Shown one piece after another: positions 26,295 through 35,703 of a DNA stretch of 64,000 nucleotides. The stretch spans positions 464,069,576 through 464,133,575 of the forward strand of contig CM077116.1 in the NCBI GenBank assembly GCA_039619475.1. The letters are read 5' to 3'. The DNA is from Icerya purchasi (lineage: Eukaryota; Arthropoda; Insecta; Hemiptera; Monophlebidae). The translations under genes and the position numbers were made by a program. The notes below the pieces were generated by a model. It saw only the letters and a program-made list of their open reading frames with translations. It had not been told where the DNA came from and made no database searches. Position 1 is the first letter of the stretch. The number at the start of each line of letters is the position of its first letter.

Positions 26295-27505
26295 ATTGTG
26301 TTATGGAATGCCAACAGTGTTATCAGAAGAAAAGATGAATTAACATACTTTCTCCAGCAAAATTCCGTTGATATATCACTTGTCACAGAGACACACACCT
26401 TGTAAATGAAAACAGTTTCAACATACACGGATACAAAGTACACGGAGCGCATCACCTGGATGGTACAGCTCGAGGGGGTTCAATGGTTATTATCAAAAAC
26501 TCTTATAAACATCACAAAAATTTCTCGCACAGCTATTGCGCATATCAAATTGTATGGCTGTAAACGTCGAAACATTTACAAACGATCTTTCGATTGCTGC
26601 AGTCTACTATCGTGAAGATTTTAATATCCCGCAGAAGGAATACAAGGCTATCTTCCGGAACTTAGGGAGCAAGTTTAGATGCGGCGGCGATGGTAACGCG
26701 AAATCCACCGTATGGGTATCTAGAACATCAAATTAATCAGGTAAAACACTTTTAAAAGCAATAAATGACAACTCTCTCGGCATTCTCATACCGATAACAC
26801 CAGCCTACTGGCCCAGTTATAGTAACAGGCTGTCTGATTTACTGGACTTCTTCGTTATTCGCGGACTTCAGTCATACAACCGCTATTGCAAAACTGTTAT
26901 TAACTTGTCTTCCGATTATGTGCCTGTTGTTGCTGTTATTAACAGCAACCCTAAAATTATATCGCGACAACTACCGTTTATCAATAATACTACAAGTTGG
27001 ATCATCTTTACGGGCATAATGCAGAATAACATTAATTTAAAAACGAGATTAAAATCAACAAATGATATTGACGCTGCAGTTAATAATTTTACCGATTTGA
27101 TAGTGTTTGCATGCCAAAATATTCTATACTAATTATGTATAAGCATCGGTCAAATATTTTTATACCAATTGAAATAAGAAAATTAATTAGAGCGGCATGT
27201 ACGGCCAGGTGGAAGTGGCGACGAAATCCATATCCTTCATTAAAAAACAACTACGTTCAACACAAGTTGAGAATTGCAATAAACGAATATAAAAACGAAA
27301 CTATCAATAATCGCTTAAAAAAAATTAATATCAATAACAGAGACTTGTGGTATTAAATTAATAAACTGATGAAACCAATTGAACAATCGTTTAACATAAA
27401 ACACAATGGCAAGTGGGTCAAAATGGATGAAGAGAAAGCTAAGTGCTTTGCAGATTATCTTTCCACGGTATTCACTATATACTCCGTTATTGATCAAAAC
27501 TATTC

Positions 27506-27556
<51 letters not shown>

Positions 27557-28260
27557 TACACTGAACGAACAACTTCAGTCTCAACGTGCCACCATGCTAT
27601 TCTCACCCAAAGAGGTACTCTCAACTGTATTCGGAAAACATCTGGTAGAAAATCCCCTGGAATTGACAATATTACGGCAGAGATAATTCGGCATTTTCCA
27701 CCAAAAGCGTTGATTCTACTGTGCTACATATTTAGTAGTACCCTCAGAATTGGGTACTTCCCCAAAATGTGAAAAAAATCGGTTGTCATCATGATACATA
27801 AATTGGGAAAACCCGAAATAGATGTCTCTTCTTATCGGCCAACCAGTCTACTATGCTCTTTTTCTGAAGTTTTAGAGAAGTTAATATTAAAACTCCTTAT
27901 TATTGGAAACTTACGATGTAATTCCGAATCATCAGTTTGGTTTCCACCCTAAACATTCCACTATTGAGCAGTGCCACAGAATTGCAGATGCAGTTTTTTC
28001 AACGCTTGAAAAAGGTGAAATATGTACCGAACCCTTCCTCGATGTTGTCCAAGCCTTTGACATCCGTATTTGTAATTCCGTAATTCCGCAGGTTGATTAT
28101 GTTCGTTACCTTGGCATGTACATAGACGGACGTCTCAATTGGAGTCATCATATCACCTAAACGAGGAAAAACGTCATTAACAGAGGCGTAGGTTATTATA
28201 CCAGTTACTAGGAAGAAAATCAGCCCTGAAATTAAATATCAAACGGCAACTGTTTTACCA
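26295..28260 (+). pseudogene. Jockey-type LINE ORF2 (endonuclease plus partial reverse transcriptase)
   Basis: The endonuclease (EEP fold) part reads VIVLWNANSVIRRKDEL, DISLVTETHT, GGSMVIIKNSY, CGGDGNAKSTVWVSRTSN (near 26690-26735, the GGDFNAKH-type box) and RLSDLLDFFVIRGLQSYN. The RT part starts near 27590 with a LFSPKEVLSTV segment, then GIDNITAEIIRHFPP, SYRPTSLLCSFSEVLEKLI, HQFGFHPKHSTIEQCHRI and LDVVQAFD. At about 28066 the frame jumps directly to VDYVRYLGMYIDGRLNWSHH. The segment carrying the YADD active site is therefore deleted, yet the frame is preserved across the junction. A (TA)n tract interrupts the linker at 27508-27551. The copy is dead, and its 3' end is not clear. Confidence 0.85.
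27508..27551. repeat. (TA)n microsatellite inside the Jockey ORF2
   Basis: About 22 TA units in a row within the linker between endonuclease and RT, translating as alternating I and Y. It arose after insertion or by expansion of a short TA tract. Confidence 0.95.
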
Positions 28261-28465
28261 CTTCATTTGCAATATTGTTTTTGACCGGTTCTATATCTTA
28301 AATTTGCATGTCACCGATACCATGTATTTTTTGTTTTTTTTTTATGTTCGATTCATTTATTATTTTTACGATGCTCGTAAATTTTTTCGGGGATACAGAG
28401 ATTCGAAAGTTTTGTTATAGAACCGAAATACGGTTTTGTTGCTTTCAAGTTTGATTATTAAATTA

Positions 28466-28487
28466 CTAGCTATTACCCGCGGCTTCG
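28466..28487 (-). mobile_element. Helitron 3' terminus (minus strand), remainder not recognised
   Basis: On the minus strand the sequence reads GCGGGCGAAGCCGCGGGTA then ATAGCTAG and T. A GC-rich hairpin a few bases before CTAG, with T following, is the standard Helitron 3' end. The matching TC 5' end was not found between here and the Tc1 element at 29052, so this is a truncated or solo end. Confidence 0.6.
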
Positions 28488-28489
28488 CC

Positions 28490-29050
28490 CGCACATTTCT
28501 TATCGTTTCGGATACATGCTCTTTAGCATTCCCTGGGTCTTATATTATTTAATTATTCAATAAATTTTAAGTATTTATGCATCCACGACTTGAATTGTAA
28601 ATGATTGTTATTTTTCTGTTTTTAATTAAAATTTGTATATAAACAAAACTGTATTAAAATGTGTTAACGAGGCTTCTTTTTCTTACAAAATTTTGAATTA
28701 CACTTAAGTTCTCTGTTTTATTATTATGTTTTTCATTGCTACAATAACATTTAAATTAGGTAATTTTCAAATTAATTTAAATACACGGCATGCTCGAGTA
28801 TTTTACATGTCATTCTATTTTATTTTTATATGGTCTCAATGGTATATGGCTCAAATCTTTTCCAGTTTTTACAAACATATCGCATAATACTTCTATTTTC
28901 ACTTTTAATAATCCATTATTATAAAGCAAATAAGATATAGACGAAAATAAGCGTGAGCCACTCCCATGTATGTACTTTACATAATGAAGAACTATTGTAC
29001 CATTAATAAATATTGATTTTAAGTTCATAATTAAAGGGAAAAGTACATAT
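28490..29050. other. anonymous DNA between Helitron end and Tc1 element
   Basis: It may be the body of the Helitron whose 3' end lies at 28466, but no helicase motif is visible. A minus-strand 73-codon reading near 28815-29035 has no recognised domain. Confidence 0.35.
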
Positions 29051-29051
29051 A

Positions 29052-29284
29052 CAGTGAGCAAAATAAATATTCGGACTAGCAAAAACAAAAATAAAAACGC
29101 ATCGTAAGAGAGGTTAAAAAAATTTTTTTTTTTCAATTTTTTTTATAGTAACATAAAACATACTGCAATGAACACATTGTGTGAAAAAAAAAAAAAAATT
29201 CATAAAAATGAGAAAAATAACGAAAAAATGCATCTGTCGAAGCAAAACATAATATTCGAACTCGCAAAATTAATATTCGGACTT
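29052..29284 (+). repeat. left inverted repeat of the Tc1-like element (IR/DR type)
   Basis: Pairs with 30533-30767. The motif AATATTCGGACT lies at the tip (29066-29077), again in variant form at 29251, and again at 29272. This arrangement resembles the IR/DR class of Tc1 elements, where the direct repeats are transposase-binding sites. Confidence 0.85.
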
Positions 29285-29331
29285 GAAATAAATTTCGTAT
29301 TTATAGCGCTGAAAACATGAAATTTTCGTGT

Positions 29332-30399
29332 TTAATATTTGGTGTGCATCCCTTTAGCTTTATAGACAGCATGCCATCTGCGTGGCACCGAAGAAACCAG
29401 TTTTTCAAGATAAGTTGCAGGGATCTTGTGCCACTCTTCTTGCAGTATTTCTTTAAGCTCTGCCTTGCTCGATATCGTGTGTTGACGGACTTTGGAGTCG
29501 AGGTATTCCCACAAATTTTCAATTGGGTTACAATCCGGAGATTGAGGGGGAGTATCCAAAACCTTTGGGCAATTATATAGCAACCAGACCTTCGTTTTGT
29601 ATGCTTTATGTTTTGGATCATTATCCTGGTAAAAAACGAAGGTCTGACGAATGCCTAATTTTTCTGCACTGCTATGAAGGTGATCTCTCAAAATTTCAAT
29701 ATACGCATCGGCGTTCATGACCCCATCAATAAACACTAAACTGCCCACTCCGCTGGCCGAAAAACACCCCCAAACCATAACTGAACCGCCTCCATATTTT
29801 ACCGTCGGTTTGATATTTTTTTGTTCAAGTGCAGTGTTAGGCTTTCTCCAAACCCGAACTTTCCCGTCGCTGCTGAACACATTAAATTTCGATTCATCGG
29901 TGAAAATTACATTTTTCCAAAACCCCTCATCTTTTATTCGGTATTCCCTTGCGAAATTGAACCGCTTTCGTTGGTTAACTGTACTAAGGAGCGGTTTCAG
30001 TCGCGCAGTGCGTGACTTATACCCCATACTTCTAAACGTATTACGTATCGTTTGAGATGTAACTTCCTTACCAGTTCTTTCCAACAATGCTGTCGCAAGT
30101 TTTGAGGCGCTCATTTTAGGATTTTTTTCAATCTCTCGTCGAATAAATCGTTTTTCTACGTCCGTAAGTTTCTCTGGTCGACCCTTTTGCTTATGCGATT
30201 CAATTCGATCCTCCCTCTGAAACCTGTTTACAATGTCATAAACGGTGCTTCGAGGTAAATTTAATAACCGCGATATCTCGTTACCCGATTTTCCTTTTAC
30301 CCGATTAAAAATCACCATTTGACGCACTTCACAAGAAGTATTTTTACTTTTTCGCAACATCATTTTTTCACGTAACGCATTAAAACTTGATTTACGCAT
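29332..30399 (-). CDS. Tc1-like transposase, DD34E, intact reading frame
   Basis: This 355-residue protein would bind the inverted repeats and catalyse cut-and-paste transposition in the nucleus. Residues 20-62 form a paired-like helix-turn-helix (EISRLLNLPRSTVYDIV). A basic GRPE hinge at 73-76 is followed by a second helix-turn-helix to about residue 125. The catalytic domain has D168 in FTDES, D259 in YQDNDPKH and E294 in NPIENLWE, with 34 residues between the last two, so all three acidic residues are present. A glycine-rich GGGSVMVWGCFS box at 204-215 is also typical. Length matches the family (about 340-360). The first ATG at 30399 is used; a second at residue 13 is possible. There is no frameshift or internal stop. 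Whether it is transcribed cannot be seen. Confidence 0.95.
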   Translation of the reverse strand: MRKSSFNALREKMMLRKSKNTSCEVRQMVIFNRVKGKSGNEISRLLNLPRSTVYDIVNRFQREDRIESHKQKGRPEKLTDVEKRFIRREIEKNPKMSASKLATALLERTGKEVTSQTIRNTFRSMGYKSRTARLKPLLSTVNQRKRFNFAREYRIKDEGFWKNVIFTDESKFNVFSSDGKVRVWRKPNTALEQKNIKPTVKYGGGSVMVWGCFSASGVGSLVFIDGVMNADAYIEILRDHLHSSAEKLGIRQTFVFYQDNDPKHKAYKTKVWLLYNCPKVLDTPPQSPDCNPIENLWEYLDSKVRQHTISSKAELKEILQEEWHKIPATYLEKLVSSVPRRWHAVYKAKGMHTKY

Positions 30400-30532
30400 A
30401 TGAGTCGATCAATAATGCTCAAAATGCTTCAAGTGATGATTAGTAGTGCTTACTGATGAGTAATACAACGTTCGCTTGCGTTGCATACGCTCGGGAAAAA
30501 CCCCAAGGGCGTGTTGTCTACAGATTATTGAA

Positions 30533-30767
30533 AAGTCCGAATATTAATTTTGCGCATCCGAATATTATGTTTGCTTTGACAGATGCATTTTTTTGTTGTT
30601 TTTCTCGGTTTTTGAAGTTTTTTTTTTTGTTTTCTCACACAATGTGTTCATTGCAGTATGTTTTATGTGACCATAAAAAAAAAACATTCAAAAAACCTTT
30701 TTTAACCTCTCTTGCGATGCGTTTTTGATTTCGTTTTTGCTAGTCCGAATATTTATTTTGCACACTG
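30533..30767 (-). repeat. right inverted repeat of the Tc1-like element
   Basis: Reverse complement of 29052-29284 with scattered differences. It shows the same AATATTCGGA motif at the tip, near 30558 (variant), and at 30534-30545. It ends at 30767 and is followed by TA and a short TA microsatellite (30768-30786). Confidence 0.85.
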
Positions 30768-30789
30768 TATATATATATATATATACACG

Positions 30790-31210
30790 TACATCCAGCA
30801 AAAAGAGAAATCAAACATAAATGATTACTCAAATTATGAAAATTCAAAATCAAAAAAAAAAAAAAAAGTGTCCTTTGGGAGTTAAACGAATATTTATGAT
30901 AAAAAATAAATGAAAAAAACGAGTTAAAAAGCTAAAGAAAAAATGTTAAAGTACAACAGTTCTTTATGCGAAATATATTGTTTTAAATGATTACAAATAG
31001 CGAATATAACAAACAAAACTTCTGAAAATAAAATATTTTCTATCTAAACGATGTAAAACAAATATGCAGTGAACTACTTTGAATACGAACGCAAAAATGC
31101 AGAAAAATAATGAAAATGAGATTTTTTAAAAATTGAATTAAGGAGAGAAAAAATGTTATAAATGCGCATTTTAGTTTAATAAGAAATACTGATTAATATT
31201 ACACATCTTT
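30790..31210. other. anonymous AT-rich DNA
   Basis: No recognised motif between the Tc1 element and the Helentron relic. Confidence 0.4.
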
Positions 31211-31213
31211 TTC

Positions 31214-31940
31214 GCGATTCCGTTTGTGTTTTCTGAAAAAGTCGTTGGTATTGCTGGTTAAATTCTTTTTCGTTTAAAAACCGCTCAGTCATATGTAACC
31301 TTTCCGCTTCATTACGGACATACAAAACAGTCATTGGAATTTTATCTTTTTCTTATTTCGTTATAGATGTGATGCAGTATATATCAATAATTCATCAAGA
31401 ATAAACTTTATAGTTTCGTTAATTTTTTTTTTTTTTTGATAAATATATATTGAGATAATAGTAATAGTTAATCCGTTTGTTGTTATACAAACAGCAGCAC
31501 ACGCATTGCCGAAGTTTGATTTTCTTACTGAATCAGTAAATTTTAACATGCAATCATGATTTTCAGAATCATACTACACTGATGAATAAGTATTTTTAAT
31601 TAATTTAGGGTGTTAACGTTATCCGAAATTTTGTGGAAAATTGCAACTCTCCAGCGCTTCTTTTAAGGTCTTTTATATTTATTAACACATTTAAAATTTA
31701 GGATAACTATATTTTCGTCATTTTCCAGTCATGTTTCAGATAGCGATAAAACATTACACAATTTTGTGAGACTTTCTAAATGATGAGCTCGTAAGCTTTG
31801 ACAGTTAAATGTATAAACAGACAGCCCTTTGCTTCTCTAATCATATCAACTGCACATTGATCTACTGTTATTAAACTTTTAGTCTCCAGTCTTTCTAATT
31901 CTTTTAATAAATTTCGTTAGCTCGATGAGTTTAATCTTTA

Positions 31941-31973
<33 letters not shown>

Positions 31974-32100
31974 GGGTTCGTCGACATGGACATAATCTTT
32001 ACCTTAAAACTCGCAATGTCCCAAAAAAAGTTTCAGTTCAATAATAATAAAACGATAATATGAATAGGAAAATAAAGACATTTTGTTATTACATCAAGGT
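31214..32100 (-). pseudogene. Helentron (Helitron2) C-terminal endonuclease relic
   Basis: On the minus strand, reading leftwards, the order is ELERLETKSLITVDQ-like linker (near 31890), VYTFNCQSLRAH (near 31815) and LSLSETxLENDENI with a stop in place of the tryptophan (near 31730). Then come FKCVNKYKR, WRVAIFHKISDNVNT (near 31640) and GLTITIISIYIYQ (near 31460). IPMTVL, EAERLHMTERFLNEKEFN and a final TESRKRC segment lie near 31220-31340. These correspond in order to the apurinic-like endonuclease fused behind the helicase in Helentrons. The plus-strand relative at 35022-35703 has the same blocks. Multiple stops and shifts make it dead. A small poly-T insertion interrupts the linker at 31945-31992. 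Confidence 0.7.
31945..31992 (-). mobile_element. tiny poly-A retroinsertion with 13-bp target duplication
   Basis: TAATCTTTACCTT occurs at 31932-31944 and again at 31993-32005. Between them lies the rest of a T-run (31943-31970 overall) plus AATGGGTTCGTCGACATGGA and two more bases. On the minus strand this is about 20 bases of unique sequence followed by a poly-A tail, as left by LINE-mediated retrotransposition with extreme 5' truncation. The related stretch at 33604-33660 lacks the insert, acting as an empty site. Confidence 0.75.
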
Positions 32101-32192
32101 ACTAAATCGCGTCAACTTTTTATTTCAATATGGTTTTTTTTTCATCTAGAATTTATATTTACCGTAGTAAATGTTTTATTTAAGTTTTCTTA

Positions 32193-33066
32193 TCTTAATA
32201 TATAAGAATCACGCGTCACGATGTTCGTTCACGCTAATTTCCGAAACCGCCCAACCGATTTCAATGAAATTTTGTGAATGTGTATCACTCAGCTTGAAAA
32301 ATAGGACAATTTTGGACCCGATGTGTGGCCCTTAATATTTTTTAATGCGATTTTAAGGATTTTTTCTATGAAAAAAGGGTCGTAATTCAAGTTGTGTAAA
32401 CTTTCAATAGATGGCGGTGTGAACAAATCTATTGACATCTGCATTACGCATCTAGAAAAAATACCACACTCAAACATAGTTCATTTTTAAACGTTTCTCT
32501 GATGCTACAATTTGTTCCACCTTCCACGTGTTTCACGGATATACGAACATTAACAACGTGTGAGTTTAGCTTTTTTATTTATCGTTTTTTTTATTTCGAT
32601 TTTATTTTAATTGTGCAAGTTTATCGTTCTGTTACCACGTATTATTCCAATAATACTGTCGGAGACTACAATCCTATTTAAACGGCTTCAATTTCCGATT
32701 CGTTTGGCACTCGCGATGACAATCAACAAATCTCAAGGACAGATATATTTGTGGCCTAGACTTAGAAAATCCATGTTTCTCCCAAGGCCAAACGTTGCAT
32801 GCTCACGTTTGGGTAAATCATCGAATCTATTCATATTGGCAAAAGACGGATTGATAAAAAATATTGTTCACCAAATCTTTAAATTCACTACTATAATTTA
32901 AAACAACAATATTCTTCATTTATAACATTTAATTTTTATTCATTATCAATTAAGAATTTTCATTTTATTTATTACATTTGAGTAAAAAGTGAAATAAAAA
33001 ATGTAGATCGGAAGTTTTTTCGATAGATCGTATTCTTACCCGGGCAACGCCGCGTTGTACCTCTAG
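32193..33066 (+). mobile_element. non-autonomous Helitron with both termini, 874 bp
   Basis: The 5' end TCTTAATATATAAGAATCAC starts at 32193 after an A. The 3' end is CTAG at 33063-33066, followed by T, so it sits between A and T as Helitrons do. Nine nucleotides before CTAG begins the end of a CAACG-CCG-CGTTG hairpin (33045-33057). The subterminal 5' sequence CGAAACCGCCCAACCGATTTCAATGAAA is the usual Helitron leader (positions about 32241-32268). Inside is a helicase remnant. There is no Rep domain, so it needs a partner element to move. Confidence 0.88.
32635..32880 (+). pseudogene. Helitron Pif1-type helicase C-terminal remnant
   Basis: The frame reads LPRIIPIILSETTILFKRLQ, then FPIRLALAMTINKSQGQ (helicase motif V region), then NVACSRLGKSSNLFILAKDG (motif VI region) and KNIVHQ. 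These are the last motifs of the Helitron RepHel helicase. The YVACSR box has Asn in place of Tyr, and the segment between the two motifs is altered. Without the Rep nuclease and helicase motifs I-IV it cannot function. Confidence 0.9.
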
Positions 33067-33186
33067 TCTATTATAAAACTAATATTTTTTTACCTATGCC
33101 AGTAAACATTTGATTTAATTTTTTCCCCGTCATTCTCGCTCTACGTTTTTGTGAACGGGCATTAGAAAAAGATAAGTAGTTTAACA

Positions 33187-33587
33187 TCCTAATTCTTGAT
33201 GCCCTATCATGTTCGGGAAACCCAACGCTTCTCGAACTCGATTTGGTCAATTTTTCCTGTTTTATGATTTTGTGCAGACATTCGTGGACTATGCTGAAGC
33301 ATTTGTGGCCATGATTGTTTGTTATAATTATTGTAATTCCTATTCCATTAATTTTGTGGAGTTCAGCTAACGTACCCTGGACTCAGTCTGGCCAATTTCT
33401 CTTTTCTAAAGATTTGATTCAGCCTCCGTGGGTAATGTTGAACATTTACGGCCATGGTTGTCTGTAACCTTTTTCCCAATTAAATATTATGTATCCTTCA
33501 TTAGTTGGCATTATTCTTATATTAATTGGTTGGTAGCTAAATGGCTTGATAGTTAACTAAAGCCGGGCTATAAAAAAAAAAAAAAAA
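33187..33587 (+). mobile_element. poly-A retroelement 3' fragment with near-perfect target duplication
   Basis: The fragment ends in a 17-A tail (33572-33588). The flanks are AGTAGTTTAACA at 33175-33186 and AGTAGTTAAACA at 33588-33599, eleven of twelve matching. The body contains two diverged tandem copies of a block of about 145 bp, starting near 33238 and 33383; both contain a CAATTT segment and a GGCCATGRTTGT segment. Tandem 3'-UTR blocks are known in LINEs, but I recognise no coding sequence here. Confidence 0.55.
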
Positions 33588-33599
33588 AGTAGTTAAACA

Positions 33600-33800
33600 G
33601 ATTTTGTTAGCTCGACGAGTTTACTCTATCTCGAAACTTATAGTGTTCCATAAAAAGTTTCGTTTCAAAAATTTTTGCTCGTCTTTAAACGATTACATAA
33701 GTGATCTTCCACGTGAAATTACAATTTCTTATAAATCTATTTGCACCAAAAATGTAATACTTCGCGTATTTTTTGGAAAATGTTTTTGACATATATATGT
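33600..33800 (-). repeat. Helentron linker fragment, copy related to 31890-32060
   Basis: The segment GTTAGCTCGACGAGTTTA at 33607 matches GTTAGCTCGATGAGTTTA at 31915, and both are followed by AAAGTTTC-type sequence. It corresponds to the helicase-endonuclease linker region of the minus-strand Helentron relic. The plus-strand 61-codon frame over it is probably chance. Confidence 0.5.
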
Positions 33801-33826
33801 CTTTAGGCTGGGGGTCAACTTAAAAT

Positions 33827-33868
33827 CATGTAACGCAACGCAACGAAAAACGCAACGAAACGCAACGT
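33827..33868. repeat. short ACGCAACGA-type tandem array
   Basis: Four to five imperfect copies of a 5-10 bp ACGCAACG unit. No function inferred. Confidence 0.8.
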
Positions 33869-34128
33869 TCTCTTTCTAATTTCGTAAAACATTTTAACAT
33901 TCCGCAGATAATTTCGTATAACTTTTTTCTTGTCGTCTGAAGGTTTTGCGCGACAATTCTCGAAATTTAGAATTAAAAACCCAGCACTTGGAATGGTATG
34001 TGGCGATTTAATTTTTGCTAGGTAATTCGATACGTAATTTTCACGTAATTGCCTGTTCACTCGATTTAATTTATATGTAAATTATATTCAACTTCGTGAC
34101 TCGTAAAAAATAAAAAATAATAATAGAA

Positions 34129-34176
34129 AACCAAAATCAATGGCCGATTCGACGCAAGAATCACGTGAACGCAAGA
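34129..34176 (+). repeat. 48-bp direct repeat, first copy (second at 34382-34429)
   Basis: Both copies read AACCAAAATCAATGGCC, differ at a few bases afterwards and end in CGCAAGA. In both, the ATG opens a frame starting MA(D/N)S(T/S)QES. The second copy runs straight into the Helentron helicase frame. The first leads into a stop-interrupted reading containing EFLQFMKETPFGSNTTKN, which I do not recognise. Confidence 0.75.
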
Positions 34177-34392
34177 GGGACGAGGAATTTTAGAACAGCC
34201 ATGAATTCCTTCAGTTCATGAAGGAAACACCTTTCGGTTCCAATACTACCAAAAATGAGAAGTTTGAAGCGTTTCTTTCGATTCATCGATTTGAATAAAC
34301 CGGCTTCGAAGAGTGGTGCCGAACGAAGCCGTGAGTGATGACAACGGCAAACGAATAAAAAACAAAAAGTTTGCAATGTAGAACCAAAATCA

Positions 34393-34800
34393 ATGGCCAA
34401 TTCGTCGCAGGAATCACATAAACGCAAGATCGTTAGCCTTCAAATTGGTAAACCGTATATGATCAGAGCGAATATTGACATGCTAGATGGTCTCGTCAAC
34501 GGCGCAATCGGCACTTTACGCTACATCGAACGCAACATCGAAACAAGTGCCATAAACCGATTCTGGCTGTCTTTCGACCATTCAAAAATCGGCCGTTTAC
34601 TGCGCTCAAAAGCCCAGGGACACGTACTTGCAAATCCGAACATCGATCATTCGTGGATATCGATAACTCAACGTACTTGCATCGTGCAAACAAACAGTAA
34701 AATCGTTACTTGTAAAAGTCCCCCTTGTTGAAGCCTGTGCAATTACTATACACAAATCACAAGGCGCTACACTCGATCATTTACAAGTACGGTAAGTGTC
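34393..34800 (+). pseudogene. Helentron Pif1-type helicase C-terminal relic
   Basis: The 112-codon frame contains LQIGKPYMIRANIDMLDGLV and NGAIGTLRYIE, a helicase motif IV/V-region block found in Helentron and Pif1-like proteins. After a frameshift near 34700, LLVKVPLVEACAITIHKSQG and ATLDH follow (34706-34780), containing motif V (TIHKSQG). The final YVALSR box is degraded. The helicase is followed within about 250 bp by an endonuclease, the order expected in Helentrons. The N-terminal Rep and the ATP-binding motifs are absent. Confidence 0.8.
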
Positions 34801-35021
34801 CTGGACAGCAGCTTGTTTGTGTAGCCCTTTCTCGCGTCTCTTTACTGGACTATTCCTAACACGATGGTGTGATCACACATTTTATCACCATCGCGGAGAG
34901 CTGAATCGATATCCTTAAAGGGAAGAGTTTACTCGTCTCGAACGGCATCATTTACAAACGGTAGGTGATCAGTGCCGGAATTTTCTGAATCGTTCTACGC
35001 AGACGGATTCCACGTCGTTCT

Positions 35022-35703
35022 CGTTGTGTACATTCAACACTCAATCGCTAAACGCACACTTGCTCGATTTAACTAGCGATTAATCCGCGTTGTAAATTTC
35101 TTGCCTTGTCTGAAACGTGGATTGAAAACGATTGTTCTATTGAAATACCAGGATTTCGCACTCAATTTAAAAGGAATGCGATTCGTTCTGGTGGTGTCGC
35201 CATTTGCAAAAATATAACTGTTTCCAACGCATTGCAGTCTAACAATATCAAAAACGATTTGCGGAAGTTTGATCAAAATAATATGAGCGTGGATCAACTC
35301 GCGACATGTCATGACGGTGTAGGCGACTTTTGCTCGGTCAAGACAACAATCAATGCTAAAAAAAACTATACTCGCATCAGTTTATATCTCACCGAATACA
35401 TCGTTTGAGAAAATTCAGCAATTCATTGTCTTAAATCTTATAGCGTACAGTCCTAAATTAAAGGTACCCGAAAAACATAATTATCACGATATACCGATGC
35501 TCGTTAGTGGAGACTATAATTTGGATTTAAGAGGACCGCACAGACCGGAATTTATTGGATTTATGCACACCGAGTTAGGATTACAACTAAACAACGATCT
35601 CACCATATCTACTTCACGAAGCAGAAAAGTAATTGATTCTGTAATCGATCATCTCGAAACACGTGAATATATAGCATACTGCAGCAGCCATCGTCCATTA
35701 TAA
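35022..35703 (+). pseudogene. Helentron apurinic-like endonuclease domain, frame-broken
   Basis: The EEP-family blocks occur in order: CTFNTQSLNAHLLDL (35022), SETWIEND (35106), FRTQFKRNAIRSGGVAI (35154), a KKTILASVYISPNTSFEKI block (35355), MLVSGDYNLDLRGP (35500) and RSRKVIDSVID (35620). It ends in SSHRPL at 35686-35703, which stands for the usual SDHxPx. Catalytic-type residues E of SETW, D and N of SGDYN, and the final His are present. Two in-frame stops lie in 35070-35090, and a frame change near 35350 joins the two halves. In Helentrons this domain follows the helicase and is thought to have been captured from a LINE. Confidence 0.82.

Larger units (their letters stand above)
29052..30767 (-). 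mobile_element. complete Tc1-like transposon with long inverted repeats
   Basis: The element is 1716 bp and is flanked by TA on both sides (29050-29051 and 30768-30769), the Tc1/mariner target duplication. Its ends, CAGTGAGCAAAATAAATATT on the left and CAGTGTGCAAAATAAATATT on the right (minus strand), begin inverted repeats of about 233 bp. It encodes one uninterrupted transposase on the minus strand. The two inverted repeats differ at scattered positions, mainly in A/T runs. The insertion is therefore not brand new, although the gene is intact. Confidence 0.93.

Noticed and set aside
28810..29136. 108-codon minus-strand frame next to the Tc1 element
   Set aside because: It runs across the transposon boundary at 29052, so it cannot be a genuine uninterrupted gene.
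29717..30055. Plus-strand frame of 112 codons
   Set aside because: Antisense shadow of the Tc1-like transposase.
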